Made by a program: the position numbers and the translations under genes | NCBI GenBank assembly: GCA_959026725.1 | Contig: CAUFMG010000008.1 | Coordinates: 29,836-93,835 of the forward strand | Direction: 5' to 3' | Origin: an uncultured Collinsella sp. | GTDB lineage: Bacteria > Actinomycetota > Coriobacteriia > Coriobacteriales > Coriobacteriaceae | Length of the DNA: 64,000 nt | The notes under the pieces: model-generated | Databases searched by the model: none | The model's input: only the letters and a program-made list of their open reading frames with translations | Told to the model about the DNA's origin: nothing | Part shown: positions 45,639 to 55,028 of the stretch, in pieces | How the letters are laid out: each line of letters begins with the position of its first letter | Numbering within the stretch: position 1 is the stretch's first letter

Positions 45639-45725
45639 TAGTAGGGTGAACGGTAGGAAATAGCCGGCGAATGGTAGTTTTGAGACAAACATAAGGGCTC
45701 AGAGGCAGGCAGACGTGCCCAAAAT

Positions 45726-46706
45726 CTAGACATTCATAAGCTGATGGCCGAGTTTGAGCGTCTTTAGACCGCTCTCCCCCTCCACGCCATCGAGCGTGTT
45801 GAGCAACATATTGGTCGCCTCGACGCCACTGGTCAGGTAGCCATAATGCACGGTGGGAATACCGCCCGTCAGCGCGCGCAAAAATGCGTTGTCGCCAAAA
45901 CCGCTCACGCGACGCACGCCCTCGCCCATGCCGCGCACCTCGTCAAGAGCGCGCAGGGCGCCGGCCGCCATAGTGTCGGTCGCGCACGCAATAAACGAAA
46001 CATCGGGGGCATCGGCAAGCAGCTCGCGCGCAGCGCGATAGCCCGAGTCAAGCGTAAAGGATCCCTGGCGAATCAGGCTCGAATCAAGCACCACGCCCGC
46101 AGCAAGAAGCCCCGCCTCAAAGCCGCGACGACGGTCGAAACCAGCCGCGCGGTCCTCTTCGGTAACTCCGATGTAGGCGATCTTGCCATCCACCCGACCC
46201 GCAAGCGCACGGCCGAGCTCAAAGGCAGCCTCGTAATCGTCGTGATAGACACATGCCGCGCCCTCGACATGTTGGCCGATCAACACAATGGGCACGCGGC
46301 ACGACTCAATCGCGCGACGGTGCTCGTCGGTGATCATGGTTGCCACCAGCACAATGCCATCGACCGGGTGATTTTGGAATAAATCAAGGTATTCGAGCTC
46401 GCGATCGGCCGCGTTATCGGTATTGGCAAGCAGCATCTGGTAGCCACGACGACCGAGCACCTGGCCAATACCGGCGGTAATGCGGCTCACAGATTCCGAG
46501 TTGATCTTAGGCACGATAACGCCGATGAGCTTGGTGGAGCCGGTGCGCAGCGCGCGAGCCTGGCTGGATCGCACGTATCCGGTCAGCTCAATCGCCTGCT
46601 TAATGCGCTCGGCCTTGTCCGCCGAGATATATCCACCGTTGAGGTAGCGCGAGACGGCGGCGCTCGAAACGCCCGCCAGCTCGGCCACATCTTTCATCTT
46701 TACCAC
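45726..46706 (-). CDS. LacI-family transcriptional repressor of sucrose genes
   Basis: About 326-aa regulator: an N-terminal helix-turn-helix (MKDVAELAGVSSAAVSRYLNGGYIS) with hinge helix (KLIGVIVPKINSESVSRI follows) and a periplasmic-binding-type sugar domain. I placed the start at GTG 46706 because AGGGG lies five bases upstream and VVKMKDVAELAG is the standard opening. It lies directly upstream of scrA in the same direction. Control of scrA-scrB and of itself is inferred from three matching operator-like palindromes. Confidence 0.88.
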   Translation of the reverse strand: MVKMKDVAELAGVSSAAVSRYLNGGYISADKAERIKQAIELTGYVRSSQARALRTGSTKLIGVIVPKINSESVSRITAGIGQVLGRRGYQMLLANTDNAADRELEYLDLFQNHPVDGIVLVATMITDEHRRAIESCRVPIVLIGQHVEGAACVYHDDYEAAFELGRALAGRVDGKIAYIGVTEEDRAAGFDRRRGFEAGLLAAGVVLDSSLIRQGSFTLDSGYRAARELLADAPDVSFIACATDTMAAGALRALDEVRGMGEGVRRVSGFGDNAFLRALTGGIPTVHYGYLTSGVEATNMLLNTLDGVEGESGLKTLKLGHQLMNV

Positions 46707-46721
46707 GAGCACCCCTGTCGT

Positions 46722-46735
46722 TGAAATCGCTTTCA
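46722..46735. promoter_or_regulatory. LacI-family operator candidate at the repressor's own start
   Basis: tgaaatcgctttca is a near-perfect palindrome 16 bp ahead of the repressor's GTG and resembles the two sites upstream of scrA. Confidence 0.65.
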
Positions 46736-46848
46736 CCATGATACCCAACCCTCGCCCGAAAAATATTCGACTGAAAAGGTCTCAGCGGATCATTTCAACC
46801 GCCCAGGTCGAGCAAGCGTCAGCGAGCGGGCAGCTGTCGTGGCGAGGT

Positions 46849-46904
46849 GCCGCGAAAGAGGAGCGAAGCGTACTATATGTACGCGAGCGACGGTTTGAGC
46901 GGCA
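46849..46904. repeat. Dispersed ~56-bp element, copy 2
   Basis: Second copy of the element at 39144-39199, with differences concentrated in the hairpin loop (tata here, ttgg there). The 263-bp space between the LacI-type gene and the DUF4956 gene holds this, a hairpin (ccggcgttc/gaacgccgg, 46941-46962) that may end the Pel operon, and no gene. Confidence 0.7.
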
Positions 46905-46969
46905 GATCGCCCGGCAGATGCCCGCGCAGCGTCGACCGGTCCGGCGTTCGTTAGAACGCCGGAACATAG

Positions 46970-47635
46970 TTAGCCGTGGTACTCGCCGTTGTACTGGATG
47001 AGCGTCAGGTCCTCCACGCCATCGAGCGCGCGAATGGCGTCCGCATAGGGCATGTCAACGCCGTCCGAGAACACCTCCACGGCCATCTCGACCTTGTCAC
47101 CACGCATGGTCTTGGACTTCACCGTAAACTTGGTGCGCCCAAATGCACGCACGATATCGTCGCCGGTGGTCTGACCCGTGTAGTGGATGACCATCATGTA
47201 CACGCGCGCCTTGTCCTGGTGGCTCGCAAAGCCGGCGATCATGGCCACGATCACCACTGCCGTGAGCCCCACGAGCGCATACATGCCGGCACCCGCCGTA
47301 ATGCCCGTGGTAATGGCCCAAAACAGGTACAGCAAGTCGAGAGGGTCCTTGACCGCTGTACGATAGCGGACGATGGACAGAGCACCGACCATACCGAGCG
47401 AGATGACCACGTTCGTCGAGATCGCGAGCGTGACCATGCAGGTGAGCACACACATGCCCACGAGCGTCACGGCAAAGCTGCGCGAATACACCACGCCGGT
47501 AAAAAAGCGCTTGTACACGTAGTAGATCAGGATGCCCATGGCGAGCGCCACGAGCAGCGAAAGGCCAATCTTGGCGGGGTCGACCTGGCCAAACGCCTCC
47601 AAGACGGAGTTCTTAAAAAAGTCCCTGGTGCTCAT
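46970..47635 (-). CDS. DUF4956 membrane protein
   Basis: 221-aa integral membrane protein with about four TM segments between residues 20 and 135. The DUF4956 core VISLGMVGALSIVRYRTAVKDP (around residues 78-98) is present. A soluble C-terminal ACT-like half (about 140-221) follows. The family has no fixed function but is repeatedly found beside VTC-domain and CotH genes, as here. It is the last gene of the Pel-like operon, three bases after the VTC gene. Confidence 0.85.
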   Translation of the reverse strand: MSTRDFFKNSVLEAFGQVDPAKIGLSLLVALAMGILIYYVYKRFFTGVVYSRSFAVTLVGMCVLTCMVTLAISTNVVISLGMVGALSIVRYRTAVKDPLDLLYLFWAITTGITAGAGMYALVGLTAVVIVAMIAGFASHQDKARVYMMVIHYTGQTTGDDIVRAFGRTKFTVKSKTMRGDKVEMAVEVFSDGVDMPYADAIRALDGVEDLTLIQYNGEYHG

Positions 47636-47638
47636 GGT

Positions 47639-48430
47639 CTAAATATCCCCTCGGTTCTCAAAATCCGATTCCCAGTAATTAAATCCGCGAAGGTAGGCGG
47701 TCTTTTCGTAACACAGGCAGTACTTGGAGACCGCCGTAAGCTCGGCCGCTCCCGGCGGCACCATATCGCGCACCAGCTGCGGGCAAAACTCCGTAAACTT
47801 GACCTCCATCACCTGCTTGCCGGGCTCCAGGACCGGCAGCGCGGGCAGCGTCGCGTCAAAGATATCGAAGCTTCCCACCGCGGCACGCACGTTCATGTCA
47901 AACGTGATGCGCACGGTGCCCTCATCCATCACCCACGGCTCGCGCTCGTAGTCCACGATGGTCCGCGGGCGCATCATATTGCAGATGCACTCGATGTAGA
48001 ACTCGCGACAGAGCGGATAAGGACTCCTCAGCAAAAAGTCGTAGTCGCCAGCCAGAATCTGCTCAAACTCGCCACGCGTGAGCGGCGCGTCCTCCTTGTA
48101 AATCCAGCTGCCGTACTTCTTTTTGCGCTCGAGCTTAATCACCTTGTCGCTGCCGTTATAGATGCGCACGCGATACTTTTTGCGCATGAGAATGCCGGCG
48201 TCTTTTTCCTCGTAGGCCGAGTTGCAGTAGTCGTCAAAGTACAGGCTGCGAATGGTGTAACCGCCTGCCCGCGCATGCTTGTCCAGCTTAAAAACCGGCG
48301 CCATGCGACAGGCAAGCGCAGCGTGCTCGCCCTCGTTAATGAGATATTTGAGCTCGTGGCGGTAACGCTCCTGCGTGGCACGCACAGGCGGGGCCGCCAA
48401 GCGCTCAAGCAGCGCGCTAGCCCTCCTCAT
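47639..48430 (-). CDS. VTC-domain protein (polyphosphate-polymerase fold)
   Basis: 263-aa soluble protein of the VTC domain family. Conserved basic residues that line the polyphosphate tunnel are visible: ERYRHELKYLI at the start, MRKKYRVRIY, KLERKKK, and the acidic MEVKFTEF that binds metal. The fold polymerises polyphosphate from ATP in eukaryotic Vtc4; many bacterial members sit with CotH and DUF4956 and their product is unproven. The start follows GGAGGA and overlaps the cotH-like gene by 14 bases. Confidence 0.85.
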   Translation of the reverse strand: MRRASALLERLAAPPVRATQERYRHELKYLINEGEHAALACRMAPVFKLDKHARAGGYTIRSLYFDDYCNSAYEEKDAGILMRKKYRVRIYNGSDKVIKLERKKKYGSWIYKEDAPLTRGEFEQILAGDYDFLLRSPYPLCREFYIECICNMMRPRTIVDYEREPWVMDEGTVRITFDMNVRAAVGSFDIFDATLPALPVLEPGKQVMEVKFTEFCPQLVRDMVPPGAAELTAVSKYCLCYEKTAYLRGFNYWESDFENRGDI

Positions 48431-50186
48431 ACGTGTCCTCCACGACCTTACCGCCGTCTTGCACGTAAAAACACTTCATGCCGTAGTGCTTGCCGTCGTC
48501 GGTCACATAGTAGTCAAACGCATCTTGCGTATAGCCGTCGGAGTTGGTGGCACGCACGCGCACAAAATACTGGCCGGTATCGGGCGCATCACAGGTCACC
48601 TCGGGAAGCAGCACGTCCTCGGCCTTAAAGACCACGTCGCTTATGGCATAGTCACGCGCAAGCTCCACGGTGTAGCGAATGTCGCGCGCTTCAAAGTCGT
48701 AGGACGCATCCCAGTTAATACGCAGCTTACCGTTATCGATCTGCGGCACGCCGATGTAGAACGGCATGGGCTTATTAAAACTCTCGCGAAAGCTCTTGTA
48801 GTTCTCCTCGATCTCGGAGGGAATCGCCGCGGCGATCTGCTCGTATTGGTCCTTGGTGACAGGCAGATGGTCGATATCGGGCGAAGCAAAGACCAGCGAT
48901 TCAGTAACCTCGCGGTAGTGCTTGATCATCTTGCTCAGGCGTGCCTCGGTCATATACGAACGCAGGTCCTTGACGGCGCGGTCGAGCTCGCTGCGGAACG
49001 ATTTGCTGCGCAGCGCACGATTGAACAGTACGTTGCCCCAGTAGTTGCTTGCGCCGCGCTCCCAGCTCGCGTAGTCCGAAAACCCGGTAAGAGAAAGCTC
49101 CAGCTTACGCAGCATGCCGTCGTTATCCCAATCTAAAAAGTACCAGGTATTTGAGTTGAGCGGGCTGTACAGATAGCAGTTACGGTTCTGCGTATCGCAG
49201 TTGCCCGTCAGGATCTGAAACGCCAGCCAATAGACCAGATTTTCGGTATCAAAGTAGGTGCCGAGCACGTCGTCGATCTTTTGCGATTCATCGTTGAGCG
49301 CATCGAGCATCTCGATGAGCTTGGTGTGGTCCGAATCGCCCTTAATCTCGAGCATGCCCTCAAATTTAGCCTGGTTGTAGTCGGGATCGTCGGCGAGCTT
49401 AATGGTATCCTCGTAGCGATGGAAATCGAAGCTGTTCACCTTATACAGGTGTCCGCTCTTATCCAGGCCATGTGCCTTAAGCGCCGTCTTGTTGAGCTGC
49501 TCCACCTGCGTAAACAGGCCGTAGTCCTCAAAGGTGTCGTTGGACTTTTCGGTCTGGTCGCACACCCACAGACGCACAAACTGCGTGCGCAGGCCCATCA
49601 TCTGGGGAATCCCACGGATAAGGTCGTAGGCCATCTTGTTGCGAAAACGCATACCCTCGCCCATGTGCTTGTTGAGCGCAATCGCGCACTGTTGGCGCCA
49701 GGTACCCTTGCCCTTTTTGAGCTCCACCTTGTAATTCTTTTGCGAGTTATTGCTCGATGTCTGACCGCGCACCTGCACGGTGGCATTGGGCGCTTCCTCG
49801 CCATAGCCAACCTCGCCGGCCACCGGGCCGTCTTCGTCGCCCGGCTGCAGCAGGCCCATAACCTGATAGCGTGTCACGCCCATGTCGGCATAGTCATACA
49901 CCGAGTACGTGTTGATCTCGGCCCAGCTGTGGTCGGTGTTCTCGGAGCTGTTGCCACGTGAGACCGTCAAGTACATGGTCACAATACCCGAGTCATCGTA
50001 GACCTCGTAGAGCTCGTCCTTGTCGCGCAGGTGCTTGGCCTCATTCGAGGCCTCAGCCTTTTTAATCTTGTCCTGCTTTTTGACCTTTTTGGTCGAGGAT
50101 TCGTCCTGAGACGAGCAGCCCGAAAGCAACAGCGCACCGGCAGCCGCCTCGATCAGGCAGCGGCGAGACATCAACTTATCGATCAT
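48417..50186 (-). CDS. CotH-kinase family lipoprotein
   Basis: 589-aa exported protein. The N-terminus MSRRCLIEAAAGALLLSGC is a lipoprotein signal with lipobox LSGC (Cys24), preceded by two arginines. A charged Lys/Ser linker follows. The CotH atypical kinase domain covers roughly residues 100-440, including VQVRGQTSSNNSQKNYKVEL, NCDTQNRNCYLY and the metal-binding DWDNDG. The C-terminal 120 residues look like a fibronectin-III-type beta domain. The ATG at 50186 has GGGGAGG five bases upstream; it overlaps pelG by eleven bases. CotH kinases phosphorylate spore-coat proteins in Bacillus; this one acts at the cell surface, target unknown. Confidence 0.85.
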   Translation of the reverse strand: MIDKLMSRRCLIEAAAGALLLSGCSSQDESSTKKVKKQDKIKKAEASNEAKHLRDKDELYEVYDDSGIVTMYLTVSRGNSSENTDHSWAEINTYSVYDYADMGVTRYQVMGLLQPGDEDGPVAGEVGYGEEAPNATVQVRGQTSSNNSQKNYKVELKKGKGTWRQQCAIALNKHMGEGMRFRNKMAYDLIRGIPQMMGLRTQFVRLWVCDQTEKSNDTFEDYGLFTQVEQLNKTALKAHGLDKSGHLYKVNSFDFHRYEDTIKLADDPDYNQAKFEGMLEIKGDSDHTKLIEMLDALNDESQKIDDVLGTYFDTENLVYWLAFQILTGNCDTQNRNCYLYSPLNSNTWYFLDWDNDGMLRKLELSLTGFSDYASWERGASNYWGNVLFNRALRSKSFRSELDRAVKDLRSYMTEARLSKMIKHYREVTESLVFASPDIDHLPVTKDQYEQIAAAIPSEIEENYKSFRESFNKPMPFYIGVPQIDNGKLRINWDASYDFEARDIRYTVELARDYAISDVVFKAEDVLLPEVTCDAPDTGQYFVRVRATNSDGYTQDAFDYYVTDDGKHYGMKCFYVQDGGKVVEDTYEEG

Positions 50187-51720
50187 CAGAACCTCCCCAA
50201 TGTTTTTGGTACAGGCGAACCACCATACGTTCAAACGCACTGCGCGGCTCACCGCCCACGCGCTTGTCCTCGTAGCGTTGCTCAACACGGTCGAGCACCC
50301 GGCCAAGTTCGGTAAACCAGCCCGTCTTGTCAGTAGCCACAATGGGCTGCTGGCTCAGGATACGATACGGCAAGTTGGCGGTATAGGTATCGAGCCGCAG
50401 CAGCGCCACGATAAAAAACACCGCCGCACCCAACAAAAAGCCAAAGCCGTAAAACTGCTGCGGCAAAAGCAACGACACGGCAGTCGCCAGCCCGGCCACA
50501 CCGGCAAACAGTCCCGAGGCCAGCACGGCCCCCTTGTAGTCGGTAAAGTACAGCAAGATGAGCAATAACGTATTGCCCACGGCATACAGGCCATAGCCCA
50601 CGCATAACGTGCGGAAATACCCGTGCATCAGGTTGTTAAAGCCCAACGGTAGGGCCGACAGCACCGTGGTCTCGAGCGAGATGACCGCCGCCGTCACAAA
50701 CAGTTGCTTGAGCGCACAAAAGCGCAGTTCTCGGTTGAGCGTGGCAAGCATTTCCTCCTCGGCAACCACAATGTCGCCCACCACGCCACCGTCGTTGAAT
50801 AGGCTGTAGTAGTCGCGGTAGCGCGGATAAAAGTTGACCTCGACCGAGACCACAAAGTTGACGGACGTGACCAGGATCGTCAAAAACGCGATGAGCGCCG
50901 GAACATCGTGGTAGGGCGCACCATAAAACAAGCCCTTGACCTGCACGCCAATGGGACCGGCCCAAATTATCACCAAGTGCGCAAAGAGACCCAGGTTGGT
51001 AAACAAGCCCGTGAGCGCCAGCGGAATAAACTGATCGAGCCACTGCAAAAAGAGCCAGGGGCTGCGTTCGCTCTGCGGAAAATATCGGTACAGCAGCACC
51101 ACGTCCCAGGCGAGCATGACGCCGTAGCCCAGAGCAATTGACGCCAAAAGGCCCTCGACCGGCGGCAGCCCCAGCGCCAGCGCGGCCAGGGCGCACAGGC
51201 ACGCCACGCCAATGGCAACCGCAAAGCTGCATAGGATACCGCGGTAATCCTTGATGGCCGTGAGGTAACTCATGCCGTTCCAGTTGACAATCATAATGTT
51301 AAACAGCCACAGGCACAGCAGTCCCTGCAGCAGCATGGCGCCCGAGAACAGCAAAAAGACGCCGTAGAGCACGGTGCCCGCAACGAGCATGATGGCGTTG
51401 GAGCCCCAAAACGAGGGCAAGACCTCCTCTTCGCGCTCGGCAAAGAGCATGTCGGCCAAAAAGCGGGTGACAGGCATGGAGAAAAAGCTCGTGAGCGTAA
51501 GCGACGCCAGCAGCGTATAGGTCACCATGCACACCAGCAAATCCTGGTTGGCACGGCCCACACCCCACAGACCGCACAGCACCAAAATACCCACCTGGAG
51601 CAGCACGCCCAGCAGCATGGGGCCCGTGCACACAATGCCGGCGTAGCCATAGGCGCGCATCGTGGCAAACAGACCCTTGCGCCTAAACAGGCGCTTGAGC
51701 TCAAAACCGATTCCGGCCAC
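50176..51720 (-). CDS. pelG: PelG-like exopolysaccharide transporter
   Basis: 514-aa membrane protein with about twelve TM segments and the PelG opening MAGIGFELKRLFRRKGL. It also has the family's central motifs (SFFSMPVTRFLADMLFAE; FNIMIVNWNGMSYLTAIKDY). PelG-type proteins are MOP-superfamily flippases that, with PelD and PelE, carry Pel polymer across the cytoplasmic membrane. It starts at GTG with GGGGAG upstream, three bases after pelF. Confidence 0.9.
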   Translation of the reverse strand: MAGIGFELKRLFRRKGLFATMRAYGYAGIVCTGPMLLGVLLQVGILVLCGLWGVGRANQDLLVCMVTYTLLASLTLTSFFSMPVTRFLADMLFAEREEEVLPSFWGSNAIMLVAGTVLYGVFLLFSGAMLLQGLLCLWLFNIMIVNWNGMSYLTAIKDYRGILCSFAVAIGVACLCALAALALGLPPVEGLLASIALGYGVMLAWDVVLLYRYFPQSERSPWLFLQWLDQFIPLALTGLFTNLGLFAHLVIIWAGPIGVQVKGLFYGAPYHDVPALIAFLTILVTSVNFVVSVEVNFYPRYRDYYSLFNDGGVVGDIVVAEEEMLATLNRELRFCALKQLFVTAAVISLETTVLSALPLGFNNLMHGYFRTLCVGYGLYAVGNTLLLILLYFTDYKGAVLASGLFAGVAGLATAVSLLLPQQFYGFGFLLGAAVFFIVALLRLDTYTANLPYRILSQQPIVATDKTGWFTELGRVLDRVEQRYEDKRVGGEPRSAFERMVVRLYQKHWGGSDDR

Positions 51721-51723
51721 TGG

Positions 51724-53151
51724 CTACTCCCCCTCTCTGGGCAGGTCAAACGCACGCGCCGTCTCGTCGTACAGCGCGCGATAGTTGGCGAGCATCTGCT
51801 CGTGCAAAAAGAACGTGGCAACACGACGCTGGCCGCGCTCCCCCATCTCAATGCGACGGGTGCGGCTTGTGCACATGCGCTCCATGGCATCGGCCAGGCC
51901 TTTACGATACATAGGCGGCGTCACAAAACCCGCCGCGCCAAAGTCGTCGCCCGGGGCGCCCTCGAGCAGCTCGCGGCAGCAGCCGACCTCGGTCGTCACG
52001 CAGGGACGACGCGCCGCAAGCGACTCCAGCACGCTGAGCGGCTGGCCCTCGGAGATACTCGTCAAAATGGTAAAGTCGAGCTTTTCCATGTACTCGACCA
52101 CGTTGACGCGGCCGGTAAAGATCAGATCGCGCACGCCCAGGGTATCGACGAGTGCATGGCACTCGGCGCCGTACTCCTCGTCGTCCACGCCGCCCATGAT
52201 GTGCAGGCGCACCTTGGGCAGGCGCTCGTGCAGCTCAAAGAAGGCATAGATCATGGTCTTGACGTCCTTGATGGGCGCCAGGCGCACCACCGCGCCAATG
52301 TCCACCCAGCCGTCATCGGGCTTTAAGGGTATGTCCTTAAAGCGATCGAACTGGATGCCGTTGGGGATGACCAGGCATTTGTCCGCATCACAGCCCATAT
52401 CGATCTGCGTCTTGCGGGCATTGTGAAACAGGCTCGTCACGCGAAAGGCGCGACGGTAGATCTCCTCCGAAAGCAGGTAGAAAAAGCGGATCCAGCGATC
52501 CTTAAACGACGGCACAACCCAGTCGGCGCGAATGATCTCTTCCTCGCGTTCGCGGGTATAGATGCCATGCTCGGTGAGCAGCACCGGCGCATGGTGAACG
52601 CTCGAACCCAGGCAGGCGAGCAGGCCGCCGTAGCCAGTCGAGATGGCGTGGTACACATCGGCCGCCGGCACCTCGCTGCCCAGCAGGTAGAGCACAGGCA
52701 GCAGCATGGAGCGCATGGTGTGGAATGCATCGGCAAAGGGCGTGTAGGGATACTCGGCCAGGCACACGTCGCGAAAGATATCCATAAACGTGCGGCTCTG
52801 CAAAAACGAGAGCGGATGCACGCGACGGCGGTGGAAGATATCAAATAACACGTCCCAGTCCGGATTGGAGAGCGACACCAGGCGGCGTAGCGCCTCGCGC
52901 TCGCGGTCGTTAAAACTGGCTTCATGTTGCTCGCCCGAATGCCGCAGGGCATCGTCCAGGAACACCTCGTGCACCTCGACCACGTTGCTGGGCAGCTCGT
53001 AGACAAATTTGCCGCGGTCGGCAGCATGCGCGCCAATCACCCACAGCACAAACTCGTGCTCGGGCATGGCCTGGATATAGCCATGCATCCAGGTAGATAC
53101 GCCGCCGTGCACATAGGGGTAGCAACCCTCGAGTACCAAGCAGATTCTCAT
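51724..53151 (-). CDS. pelF: PelF-like glycosyltransferase (GT4)
   Basis: 475-aa cytosolic GT-B enzyme. The N-terminal CLVLEGCYPYVHGGVSTWMH is the hallmark of PelF, and the donor-binding EX7E is SISEGQPLSVLESLAARRP. Pel polymers are made from UDP-GlcNAc or UDP-GalNAc by PelF in characterised organisms. It overlaps the deacetylase gene by four bases (ATGA) and pelG follows after three bases. Confidence 0.9.
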   Translation of the reverse strand: MRICLVLEGCYPYVHGGVSTWMHGYIQAMPEHEFVLWVIGAHAADRGKFVYELPSNVVEVHEVFLDDALRHSGEQHEASFNDREREALRRLVSLSNPDWDVLFDIFHRRRVHPLSFLQSRTFMDIFRDVCLAEYPYTPFADAFHTMRSMLLPVLYLLGSEVPAADVYHAISTGYGGLLACLGSSVHHAPVLLTEHGIYTREREEEIIRADWVVPSFKDRWIRFFYLLSEEIYRRAFRVTSLFHNARKTQIDMGCDADKCLVIPNGIQFDRFKDIPLKPDDGWVDIGAVVRLAPIKDVKTMIYAFFELHERLPKVRLHIMGGVDDEEYGAECHALVDTLGVRDLIFTGRVNVVEYMEKLDFTILTSISEGQPLSVLESLAARRPCVTTEVGCCRELLEGAPGDDFGAAGFVTPPMYRKGLADAMERMCTSRTRRIEMGERGQRRVATFFLHEQMLANYRALYDETARAFDLPREGE

Positions 53152-55028
53152 CTGTCGCCACCCTCCTTGCGTGCAATGGTCACCGTCTTGTCCGTGGCTT
53201 TAACTAGATACAGATCGCCCGTCAGATGCGTAATCTCGCCACCCGTGACTGCACCCGGCTCGCCATTATTGGCGCGGAACATGAGCCACGCCTCGTCGTG
53301 GAAATTGCCCAGGCTGAGCGTCCAGGCATCCGCGCTGGTATCCACGCTCACCGTCACGGACGAAAAACGCTGGATGGCACCGGAGCACTCCGACGCCGTC
53401 TGGTGCCGCAGATCGGGCGCCGACTTGGTAAGCCAGTCCAGGTAGTCGACCAGGCCGCCCTTGTAGACCTCCCAGCCCTCCCTGGCTCCGCGATCAGGGT
53501 CCAAAAGGTCGTCCGGGTGCATAAAGTGCGTGCTCACGTAGTGCATGTTGAGCTCGGACACGGCTGCCAGGCGCATATAGGAATCGTCGACCATGCCGCC
53601 CGAGACAATGCGCGGCTGCTCCACGATGCCATCACTCGCCACGCCAAACTCCTGCACGTACGGAAGATCGGTGCCGTCCTCAAAATACGTACTGGCGATG
53701 GTCTTAATGCGCGGAACATCGGTGCCGATAATCTTTCGCGCGCGGGCCGAAAGGATATTCGACGGCGGCACGTAGACCGAACCGTGCGCGTTGGGCAGCA
53801 CCTCGTCCTGAAAGGCGATAAGCTCGTTGAGCGAAGCGACGAGCGCCTCTTTGTTCTTCCAGGTCTTGTAGACGTACAACGTACCGTAGTCGGTGTCCCA
53901 GAGCGCAAGCGGCTGATGGTTGTAGCCGTGAAAGCCCAGCTCGCCGCCCATCTGCAGCAGCATGCCGCCAAAATATCGAAACTGCGTGGTATCGGGTTGG
54001 CGCGCGGGCTCGGTCTGGCTGACCGCGTCCTCGTAGTTTTCGATCATCACGCCGGTATAGCGAATGCCGTATTTTTGCGCGAGCTTTTGCAGATCGGGCC
54101 ACCAGACCTTGGTGTAAAAATCGGCAATGGAAAGGCCGTAGTCATGCTTGATATAAGTACCATCGCCCGAGGGCACGGGGCTAGGAAAGTCGTCCAAATA
54201 GAAGACGGCGCTGTTGATGACCGGATAGGCCGTGGCATCACCCAGCAGGCCGATCGCCGCGGCGTAAAAACCGCGCATGACCTTGTCATAGATACCGATA
54301 TTGCACACCACGGTGCGCCCGCTACCGCAGTCATTAGACCAAATGAGCGGGGCGCCCGCATCGCCAGTCTTAGCCCACTCACGCGCCGTCTCGCGAAGCG
54401 ATACTGAAAGCGACGAATCAAAGGGGTCCGAGAGCTCGTAGCGCTCTCCCCCGCCCAGCATAAAGTCCTCGCTCGGCACAATGCTTTCGGCTTTTACATA
54501 GTCATATCCGGCCGATTCAATGCCAAGCTTGGAGGCAATCACTTGCAGATAGCTCGAGTTATCCGGCGGCATGGCGAGCATAAGCGAACCGCCGGCACTC
54601 ACCCAACTCATAATGTCGCTCAGGTGCGTACCGAGCCCATCGAGCGACGGCATGAGCAAAATCACGCGATCGAAGGAGGTCAGCGAGGGAATGGCATCCG
54701 CACCATCCAGGGCAAGGTCCACGTCGCGATGGGCGATCTTCATGTCAAGCAGGATCTGGTCGAACTGCTCCTTTACGTCCTCGACGCCCGCTTGATCGGA
54801 ATCGGTAATGACCAGGCACGTGGGCTTTTGGCCAAAGATTGCCGAGGAGGCAGGCACCGCATCGTTGGCGGCAAGCATCCCCAGCTTATGCTGACCCGCA
54901 CTGTACTGCACGCCGGCACGTTCCACCAGCAGCACGGCGGCCATGGCAATAAAGACCGCCCACACCACGAGCAGCCCCATCCAACGAAAGCGGCCTGCAC
55001 GGTCGCGGATATGTTGCGCCACGCTCAT
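53148..55028 (-). CDS. DUF2194 / CE4-like polysaccharide deacetylase of the Pel operon
   Basis: 626-aa membrane-anchored protein: one TM near residues 17-36, then a long extracytoplasmic part. A domain with no strong match (about 60-265) precedes a polysaccharide-deacetylase-like domain with AVFYLDDFPSP (Asp pair at 279-280) and GFHGYNH (H367, H371, the HxxxH metal motif), then STHFMHPDD. In Gram-positive Pel clusters a deacetylase of this kind replaces the PelA deacetylase part. The ATG at 55028 follows GGGGAGGAGG and overlaps the upstream gene as ATGA. Confidence 0.85.
   Translation of the reverse strand: MSVAQHIRDRAGRFRWMGLLVVWAVFIAMAAVLLVERAGVQYSAGQHKLGMLAANDAVPASSAIFGQKPTCLVITDSDQAGVEDVKEQFDQILLDMKIAHRDVDLALDGADAIPSLTSFDRVILLMPSLDGLGTHLSDIMSWVSAGGSLMLAMPPDNSSYLQVIASKLGIESAGYDYVKAESIVPSEDFMLGGGERYELSDPFDSSLSVSLRETAREWAKTGDAGAPLIWSNDCGSGRTVVCNIGIYDKVMRGFYAAAIGLLGDATAYPVINSAVFYLDDFPSPVPSGDGTYIKHDYGLSIADFYTKVWWPDLQKLAQKYGIRYTGVMIENYEDAVSQTEPARQPDTTQFRYFGGMLLQMGGELGFHGYNHQPLALWDTDYGTLYVYKTWKNKEALVASLNELIAFQDEVLPNAHGSVYVPPSNILSARARKIIGTDVPRIKTIASTYFEDGTDLPYVQEFGVASDGIVEQPRIVSGGMVDDSYMRLAAVSELNMHYVSTHFMHPDDLLDPDRGAREGWEVYKGGLVDYLDWLTKSAPDLRHQTASECSGAIQRFSSVTVSVDTSADAWTLSLGNFHDEAWLMFRANNGEPGAVTGGEITHLTGDLYLVKATDKTVTIARKEGGDR

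Noticed and set aside
46738..47001. Small plus-strand frame across the dispersed repeat
   Set aside because: It consists of repeat and hairpin sequence with an Arg-rich translation and no ribosome site.
50187..50342. N-terminal extension of the CotH-like protein
   Set aside because: It overlaps pelG coding sequence and would bury the lipoprotein signal; GGGGAGG precedes the ATG at 50186.
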